This document shows, in pieces, positions 17,437-24,506 of a stretch of DNA of 24,506 bases. This stretch comes from Isoetes engelmannii (Eukaryota > Streptophyta > Lycopodiopsida > Isoetales > Isoetaceae). The position numbers were made by a program, and so were the translations under genes. The stretch spans positions 1-24,506 of the forward strand of contig JAANSK020203318.1 in NCBI GenBank assembly GCA_011763485.2. Reading direction: 5' to 3'. Numbering within the stretch: position 1 is the first letter of the stretch; each line of letters starts with the position of its first letter. The notes under the pieces were generated by a model, which had not been told where the DNA came from, did not search any database, and was given only the letters and a program-made list of their open reading frames with translations.

Positions 17437-20358
17437 TCCTCCTCCTATTATCTGTGCGTTGTTTCTTAACTGGGGTGTCTTTAACTGGGGTGTCTTCCAC
17501 CATGGTTTCCCTGGCTGAAGAATCAGATAAATCAGCAGCCTGCTGTTGTAAAACAGAGTGTACCTCAATCCCATCAGATATCTGGAAAAAACAGAAGTTT
17601 AGATAACGTGTAGAGAATAAAATGCCTAGCAATAGAGGAAATGTCCATACTTTCTTCAGCTTTGAAGGAACAAGTCGGATAGCAGCATCCACAGATTCAA
17701 CTGGAGGATTCTGCAATAAATTCAGACACATCAATCACAAAGCCATTGCATATAAGAACTCAAATGTATTTTATCCTTTACTTAAAGACGTTTTACATTC
17801 CAATGAGAACCCTCTCTAACATAGGTTGCATGGTCGGGAGCAGGTTGGAAAAGAAGAAACAGAACCTCTTTGTAAACCTGTCTGTGAAAATCATCTTAAG
17901 GAGGTCACAACAGTGGAACTTCATAGCAGTTTTTCCCTTCCTAGAAACAAAGGGCTTGAAGAATTTGCAGCTTGCTTTAACAATTAAATGAAGGATGTTT
18001 AACGCATTCGACTTACTTGAGAGGACTCTAATCGCTTATTCTTGTACAAAATGCCTAACACATTCTCCATCTAAAAGACTTGGTTATTCTATAACTTCAA
18101 AAGCAATAAACCTGCTTCATATGTCAGTTTCAACTGCATAGTGACATATCCCTTGTAAAAGGTGAGTAACGTAAATCCCATATATAGCTGTCAGTCTGCA
18201 ATTTCAGCTCATGTGAGAATTGTTAAATTGATCCGTTACACTCTGTACATAAGGATAAATGAACTTCCAGGTAACCAGGACACTGAAAGAATCTTTGTGG
18301 ACGTTGAGAAAATGAATTGTATAAAACTGCACCTTCTGGGGGAAAATCCTACTTAACAGGCTGATTTAACTCCTTTTTGAGACGCAAAATGACATCGCTG
18401 CCAAGTCATTGTTGTTAAAGACTAGAAGCTTAAGAAAAGATGACAGACAGAAAGAAAGTTATCAAATGAGTATAGATCTTTAACACAGTTGAAAAATCTC
18501 GCCTCCCAACCACGGAAGGAGCTACCCGCAACAAGCCCCAAAGGACTCCGCTGTTAATTCTCCCTCGAGCAGATGATGTTAGACGTTTTATTAAATAGAG
18601 GAAAGACAAATTGTTTCTCCAAGCAACATCCATTACATATGCTATGATCTCACACACAATCTAATCTTGGCTTTGGTTCCAGATCACCACATTTTAGCAT
18701 CATCTATTGCAGGCCGCCTCCAATCATAGGCAACCACTAAATAGATTAGCTAATTCTACAGCATGATAAAGCTATGATTCTCCCCAAGCTAATGATGCGG
18801 CTTCATAATTCTAGTATCATCCTGTGTATAACATCTGGCTTTTCTGTGAGTAATATCTAGATTGTCTTGCATCTTAAGGATGATTTGGTAACAATGTTTA
18901 AAAGAGGGGCGCCTCCTGATCCATCCCAAGGTTGGTGCCCATTACATCACTTCTGCATATCAATGATCTTCCATGCTGTTCAAACTGCTTGCTCCGATAT
19001 GTATAAAATGACAGCCATAACATGTGCCTTACCATGACGAGAGAATATAACATTGTACTATTGAGAAGTTAGTACTTTTATACATTAAACAGGAAATTCA
19101 GCTTGCAATTCCTCAAGACTTTTCTAGTCTTTAGTTATTTATGAACTCTACAAGTGAGAGGCAGCTACTGCTGCGTATCCACCCACGTCTTTATTTCTGA
19201 ATTTTCACGTATGTCCAACGAGAGGGGGAGAGGGTGGGCCTATGCAATCCAAACACGAGGGTCCTAAGATACCATGGGTTTCATGGCTACTGGATTTGCC
19301 TTATAGCAGACTAAGCACGTAGTTAATGGTTAAGTTTCTGAGTTCCATGAAATGATGCAAGGAATGTCAAAGTGATCTAATCAAATTGCATTTCGTTCAC
19401 AACATATACCTGTAATAACGAAGTACAGTTAAATTCTCTGCCCCTGGAAAAGCAAACAAAATCACCATGCAGCATATGAGTACGTATGTATTCAATACAT
19501 CCAGTTCATAAAATTGCGTGTACAGGACAAAGGAAAAACTTACATGCAAACTGAATGATCGTTTGGTTTCTGCCTATCTTTGCCAATTGAGAATAATAAA
19601 GGATCTAAAATTGGTTCATGATGATGAAAAACAGATCTTTTTCCCTTCCGATTTAAAGCTGCATAGGAAATAATTGGTCATAATATAGGTTTGTTTATGA
19701 ACATTGATGCATGATGCTACTCACCATTTATTCGACTTATTACAGCTTGCTTTCTTTCGTCTAATTTAATCCTTGCATCTGAAACATCCTCATAAGTAGG
19801 AGCATAAATGACCTTCAATAAATTTCCAAAAAAGTTGAACTCGTCAAGCTTCCTCTTCGCAAACCTGCATGTCATAACAAGAATATGGATGTCATAACCC
19901 ATGTTCCATTTGTTGATTGTCCAACTGTTATAAAATTCCAAATCAGATGAAGAAGGTTCACTCTCAGCACCGAGCATTATCATTATGCACAAATTTTATC
20001 CAATATGCTTCAGTAAACGGATCGCACTTTTCATCATCCAGACGCTTGTATCTGCAGGATAAGACCTTATATCTTAAACTACGTCCCTCCTCCTTGAAGT
20101 ATGGGCATTTATAAGACTGTCAGAAAAATTCTTACTTCTCAATTGGACCGTAGGATCCAAAAAGTTTTACCAGCTCTTCAACGCAATGCAATGCCGGAAC
20201 ATTCCTAATAACTAAGTACCTGCAATAAATGTGAGTCATAAATTTAAAAATCCGTTTTTACACATTGGTAGCAAGTACTTTGAATGTGCATACCTAGACT
20301 CGTCACAGACAGTGTAGACACGCGGCACTTTCTGCACCCCTGCCCGATCCCTCTCCAT
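17432..20358 (-). CDS. RBM48: RNA-binding protein 48, minor-spliceosome factor
   Basis: RBM48 is a conserved RRM protein that with ARMC7 supports splicing of U12-type introns, shown in maize and human cells. Eight exons join by GT-AG ends in one frame: 20358-20294, 20219-20136, 20051-19971, 19864-19725, 19658-19544, 19443-19410, 17710-17651, 17581-17432, giving 242 residues. The N-terminus 'VPRVYTVCDESRYLVIRNVP' is diagnostic for the family. The RRM covers residues about 22-99, with 'FTEAYWIKFV' and 'FAKRKLDEFNFFGNLLKVIY' followed by AP. The C-terminus 'KKQRTDNRRRI' matches the plant RBM48 ending. A TPVKDTPVK duplication precedes it. Intron 6 is about 1.7 kb, the others short. All visible donors are GT of the U2 type, none ATATCC-like. 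The third donor (CG|GTGCTG) is weak. It lies on the same strand as the PPR gene upstream and the LRR gene downstream. Confidence 0.93.
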
Positions 20359-21178
20359 TTATCAATTTGAATGATGTGTCATGCTGAAGCAATGAAGTGT
20401 TGGAGCAACAGAATGCTGGGTTTACCTGCTAACAGGCTACAACATTTCAAAACCCCAATGTATATGTACAACAAAAATTTGATCCATATTTGAAATATTC
20501 TGTTTCCAAACTGTTCTTGAATAGGTTACCAATCCTAGGGGTTGCCAGGCAAATCAAAAATATGCCTACAACAATTTACAAACACCACAAAAAAATGTCA
20601 TGTTCACATTCATATAAATGTTATGGTTGCGAGTGGTTGAAGCGCACTTCCTATATACATCAAAAGTTAACTGTCCCAGCTTTTGCTTATTTATCCATAG
20701 TAAACAAATAACCAGGCCTGCTGCTCATTGTACTAAGTTTTCTAAAGCTCCACTTCCTGTTATATTGTGATACACACTCTTGCAGAGAATTTCTTGCTCT
20801 ATTTTACCACATCAAAGAAATATAACTGCATGCTGTACATCATGCATGCCACCGTTGAGAGCCTACTTGCTTTTCTGTGTCTCATTTCTCTGACTGCTTG
20901 ATTCATATCATTATTGCCTTGCACATGATGAAACTACAGCTCCATGCATCAGACAACCTGATACAACCTCGCTTGAAGGCAAGACAAATATTGGGATCTG
21001 AAACAGACCCTTTTTTGTGTGTGTACCCTAAGCCACTCAAGTAGTTCATATCTCCCCTGTTGGCCTGGTCCAAGCTCTTCCCCCCATTGGCTAAGGATTA
21101 CATTTAAACTGGTGCGTTAACCCTCTCTTGAAGCTTGTTGAATAGCATAATATTTGTTAAAACAGCATGATTCTTCTT
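20359..21178. other. Intergenic region between the PPR gene and RBM48
   Basis: No gene, repeat or recognisable element is visible here. It should hold the PPR 3' untranslated region and the RBM48 promoter. I looked on the minus strand just past the PPR stop for E or DYW domain remnants and found none. Confidence 0.5.
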
Positions 21179-23661
21179 CTAGCTATAGATATCCTCTCCA
21201 CTGGTCATAGTATCCAAGCAAGCAAACTTATCTCCACCTTGGCGACTAAGTAGCGTCATCCAACCAGAAAGATTAGCTTGCATACTAGCTTGGAGGAAAG
21301 CTTCCCCTTCCTCCAAGTAACCTGCATGACTTAGGAGATCAATTATGCAATTGGAGTGGAATATATTTGGTTGCACACCATAGTGCTCGGTCATTGATGC
21401 AAAATACAAACAGCCTTCATCCACTAATCCTGCATGACTGCATGCACTAAGCACAGCCGTAAGTGTTACGTCATCTGGTCTAATGCCTTCACTGCACATG
21501 CTCTCAATGCTTTTCAGTGCCAGATGAACATCACCAATTTGTGCATAGCCAGCAACAAGTGCATTCCATGAGACAACACTTGGATTTAATAATTGATTAA
21601 AAACATATTCTGCTTCTTTTAAGCTGCCACATTTAGCGTACATGTCAACAATCGTGTTCCCAACAACAATATCATATTGGTGGGAAGATTGTTTGACCTG
21701 TCTATGAATATCTCTTCCTTGATGTATGGCGCCAGTGCTTGCACATGCTTTGCAAATGCTCAGGAATATGATTTTGTCTGGCCTTATTCCTTCATTCTGC
21801 ATCATTCCATAACATTCCAGGGCAAGGAAGCCTTCAGTATGGTGAGTATAGCCAGATATCATTAAGGCCCATGATATTACATCTCGATTTGGCATTTCAT
21901 CAAATACTTTCCGTGCCTCTTCCAAGTTCCCACACTTGGAATACATATCAAGGAGACTGTTACCCAGAACAACGTCAAAGTAAATCTTGCACTCAGAGAT
22001 CTGTGCATGAATGCACCTTCCATGCTCTATGGCACATTTAGTGCCACAAGCTTTTAGGATGCTTGAAAATGTAATATTATTTGGTCTTATTCCCTCATGA
22101 TTCATATTCTCAAAATATTGTAAGGCAAGCCGGCACTCAGAATGTTGAGTATATCCAGCAATCATCGAACTCCATGATACCACATCCCTATGCAGTAACT
22201 TATCAAATAAATATCTTGCTTCATCCAAGCTTCCACACTTGAAATACATATCCACGATGGTATTCCCAACTAGAGTTTCAAATAGAAAACTACTTCCAAT
22301 AAGTTGTTCATGGATATATCTGCCATATTCTACATTGCCAATGCTGGTGCATGCCATCAGGATACTTAAAAATATGGATCTATTAGGCTTTATGTACTCA
22401 TTTTGCATTTTATGTAAAGCACTAAAGGATTGACTAACATCACCACAATGGACATATCCAGCAATCATGGTGCCCCATGAAACAACATCCTGATTCGCTA
22501 AGCTATACAACACTCTTTCCGCCTCTTCCATATTTGCACACTTCAGGTACATATCAATGAGTGCATTCCCAAGGAGAACATCATCTTTCAGCCCAATGTT
22601 GATGATTAAAACATGGATATATCGAGCCATTGTTAACACTCCAAGATTACCACAAGCTTTTAGAATACTCAAGAATATCACTTTGTCTGGCTTAAGACCT
22701 TCATACTGCATGTTGACAAAGAACTCTAAGGCAAGATGACCTTTGCCATGCTTGGCATAACTCCCAACCATTGCGCCCCATGTTATAACATTCCGATCCT
22801 GCAAATTATGAAATACATACAATGCATCCTCTAGATTTCCACATTTTCCATACATATCAATAAGTGCGCTTCCTACATAGATGTCAAACTGAGCCCTGTT
22901 CTCGATAATCCTCTCGTGCACTAGCCTTCCATGATAAAGGTCAAATTTCTGGCTACAGGATTTCAGGATAGAAACAAAAAGATAGTTGTTGCTTTTTATA
23001 CCTAACATCTCCAACCTATGATACAATTCTAATGCAGTTTCACCTAGTCCATGGTTGGCAAGAGCTAAAATAATTGCATTGCATGTATACACACTTGGTC
23101 TCCAAGTTTTACTAAATACAAGGGTTGCTTCAATAAAGTTCCCACATGTAGCAAACAGTCGAATCAATTGATCACCCAGAATTGAGATTGAATCGATTCC
23201 ATTTTCTATGTTAAACTCTACTTGTCTTGCACATTGTAGATTTTTTCTTCTAATGCACTCCTGCAAAAGGCAGTAAGCACTATTTGTGCCTACAAGAATA
23301 CCACGTTGCTTAAAAAGCTCAAGGGCCTGCTCAAGTTTTCCTTCTTCGCACAATTTGTTCAGGTTATCCAATTTGCTGGAAGGGTTTTATGCCAAACATC
23401 AGCGCTTTTTTTGGATCAATCAAGAGTCCGCATAATCTCCAAAATTTCTAGAAGTTCTAATATGTCTAAAATGAACGAGGGAAACATACCTGGCATAATT
23501 TACTCTCCTCGCATATTCATCTGGTTCTGCAGCTGGGTTCTGAGAAAAAAAGGCAATAATTGAATACAGAGTTGATCAGATGAAGGAGAAAAACTTACTT
23601 TGAAGAAGATAGCTGAGAAAAAAGGTTTGAGATTGTAGTGTGGAGGTGCGCTGATTGCCAT
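21179..23661 (-). CDS. PLS-class pentatricopeptide repeat protein, organelle RNA factor
   Basis: PLS-class PPR proteins bind organellar RNA one base per repeat and mostly guide C-to-U editing. The long exon (23375-21179) has no in-frame ATG near its start, only TTG; a TAA lies 15 bases upstream of the exon's first complete codon. Two short upstream exons solve this: 23661-23599 ('MAISAPPHYNLKPFFSAIFFK', ending at GTAAG) and 23539-23490 ('NPAAEPDEYARRVNYA'), joined through CCTTCCAG at 23376. The product is 769 residues. The N-terminus is rich in Ser, Phe and Ala, basic and without acidic residues, fitting an organelle transit peptide. Six P-L-S blocks of about 101 residues follow, each containing 'VVSWxxMIAGYxxH', 'EGIRPDxxxFLSILKAC' and 'GNxIVDMYxKCGxL'. 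It stops a few residues into what should be the E1 motif ('SGWMTLLS'), so E2 and DYW are missing and it would need a partner deaminase for editing. Confidence 0.9.
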
Positions 23662-23920
23662 GGGAGGATTTTAGACACCATCTCTTTCAGGAGCGTGGGT
23701 TATCCATGATTACTTTCTTTCTTTTTTTGGTAAATTGTAAAAATGCCTTATTTATCTGCACAATTATGAAAATGCCCCTGTTTTAGGGGGTATTTTCGTT
23801 AAAATGACCATTAACTTTTTTTTTAAGATCCAAATATGTGTTCTTTAGAAGAATTATAGACGAGGATGATATCTAGTGCAGGGTCTTTATTGGCTATTTT
23901 TTTGGGGGTATCGGTTCCTG
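23662..23920. other. Upstream region of the PPR gene
   Basis: This short intergenic region should contain the PPR leader and promoter (minus strand). At 23768-23799 an imperfect hairpin, arms gaaaatgcccct and agggggtattttc, stands out; such sequences are common in plant repeats. No gene is seen. Confidence 0.4.
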
Positions 23921-24336
23921 GGCAATCGATGCATCGATTGCCTAGGCGTTGACCTTTTTTAATTTTTTTTTTTCCGCACGTATGACGTGGCAGTGGCAAT
24001 CGATTCGATTGCCAGCCACGTTGGCTGGCAATCGATGCATCGATTGCCACAGCCACGTCAGCTTGGGCGGCCGCGATTGTCGACGTCAGTGGCCACGTCA
24101 GCAGGGCAATCGATGCATCGATTGCCACTGCGACGTCAGTGCCACGTCAGCAGGGCAATCGATGCATCGATTGCCACTGGCATGTCAATGACACGTCAGC
24201 AGGGCAATCGATGCATCGATTGCCACTGAGTGACACGTCAGCAGGGCAATCGATGCATCGATTGCCACTGTCATGTCAGAACAATCGAAGCATCGATTGT
24301 CACTGTCATGTCAGCGCCAATCGCAGCTTCGATTGC
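23921..24336. repeat. Array of nine palindromes interleaved with ACGTCA motifs
   Basis: A 22-bp perfect palindrome (left half GGCAATCGATG, right half CATCGATTGCC) occurs six times, at 23921, 24027, 24105, 24154, 24203 and 24245. A 19-bp version lies at 23995, and decayed versions at 24281-24300 and 24316-24336. From the fourth copy on, spacing is 49, 49, 42 and about 36 bp. Most spacers carry (G/A)(C/A)CACGTCAGCAGG. The array stops just before a TATA box. ACGTCA is a bZIP/TGA-factor core. The arrangement looks like promoter-proximal enhancer repeats, as found in some host promoters and in the U3 part of LTR elements; no second LTR is visible, so I do not call one. Confidence 0.85.
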
Positions 24337-24344
24337 CCTCTCGG

Positions 24345-24352
24345 CTATAAAA
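24345..24352 (+). promoter_or_regulatory. TATA box facing right
   Basis: CTATAAAA follows the last palindrome by about 8 bp. A start site about 30 bp downstream would give a transcript beginning near 24380 and leaving the window. Position and sequence are typical of plant core promoters. Confidence 0.5.
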
Positions 24353-24380
24353 TTACTCGGTGGATCTTGTTTCGACTCAA

Positions 24381-24464
24381 GTTTTTGTTTGCCGCCTCCG
24401 CCCCGCAATCCTAATCTCATCGTTTTTGTTTGCTTGCGTGGTTCACGCCATCCTAATCTCATCG
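24381..24464. repeat. Diverged tandem duplication of about 41-43 bp after the TATA box
   Basis: Both units (24381-24421, 24422-24464) start GTTTTTGTTTGC and end ATCCTAATCTCATCG, with differing middles. They would lie in the 5' leader of the transcript predicted from the TATA at 24345. Confidence 0.7.
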
Positions 24465-24506
24465 TGTGTGGCCTTGCTCTTGTCTGTAGAGGGTTTGACA
24501 AATCTG

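Noticed and set aside
18430-18657. Minus-strand frame in RBM48 intron 6 as an exon
   Set aside because: RBM48 exons 6 and 7 join in phase without it, and its peptide has no match to the family; it may be repeat debris.
23921-24336. CRISPR-like array
   Set aside because: Palindromic repeats with regular spacing resemble one, but the spacers share the same ACGTCA motif, the repeats are perfect self-palindromes, and the setting is a plant nuclear genome with no cas genes.
23823-24414. Open frames with repeated 'QSMHRLP' and 'NRCIDCH' peptides
   Set aside because: These are translations of the palindrome array in different frames, not proteins.

Overview
This is a 24.5-kb stretch of AT-rich plant nuclear DNA. 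Four host genes have plant-style introns or plant-specific architecture: a secreted S1/P1-type nuclease with nine exons, RBM48 with eight exons, a PLS-class pentatricopeptide repeat (PPR) protein and an RI-type leucine-rich-repeat protein. They are spaced by kilobases of retroposon debris. The PPR wording (repeated 'FLSILKACG', 'IDMYGKCGN') and the LINE reverse transcriptase wording ('TTRLLGI', 'RNFIWGG') look to me like a seed-free vascular plant, most likely a fern. That is a judgement from memory, not a search.

Layout. 1-480: direct repeats rich in GCCACGTCA with a TATA box facing left out of the window. 480-2950: no convincing gene, but several short palindromes and one 91-bp foldback. 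2979-5330: exon-like pieces of one or two decayed genes. The best of these (4397-5079) resembles a ParB/sulfiredoxin-type domain, and the spaces between pieces hold small hairpins with a shared GATCGC core. 5596-5784 (-): a scrap of a receptor-like kinase. 6004-6242: a short retroposed insert with a clean target-site duplication and A-tail. 7299-10055 (+): the S1/P1 nuclease. 10056-12213: no gene, with a perfect 93-bp tandem duplication. 12214 to about 14165 (-): a 5'-truncated LINE interrupted by a 248-bp hAT-like miniature transposon with an 8-bp target duplication. 14733-16001 (-): intronless LRR protein. 17432-20358 (-): RBM48. 21179-23661 (-): PPR gene with two short 5' exons ahead of one long exon. 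23921-24352: nine palindromes interleaved with ACGTCA motifs, ending at a TATA box that faces right out of the window.

The host genes do not form a functional cluster. Two act on organellar or nuclear RNA (the PPR protein and the minor-spliceosome factor RBM48), one degrades nucleic acid in the secretory or vacuolar space, and one is a probable protein-interaction scaffold. The least explained material is the GATCGC hairpin family in the left 5 kb, the ParB-like pseudogene, and the two palindrome/ACGTCA arrays with outward-facing TATA boxes at the window ends. Exon boundaries were built by hand from GT-AG sites, reading frame and family knowledge; no transcript evidence was available.
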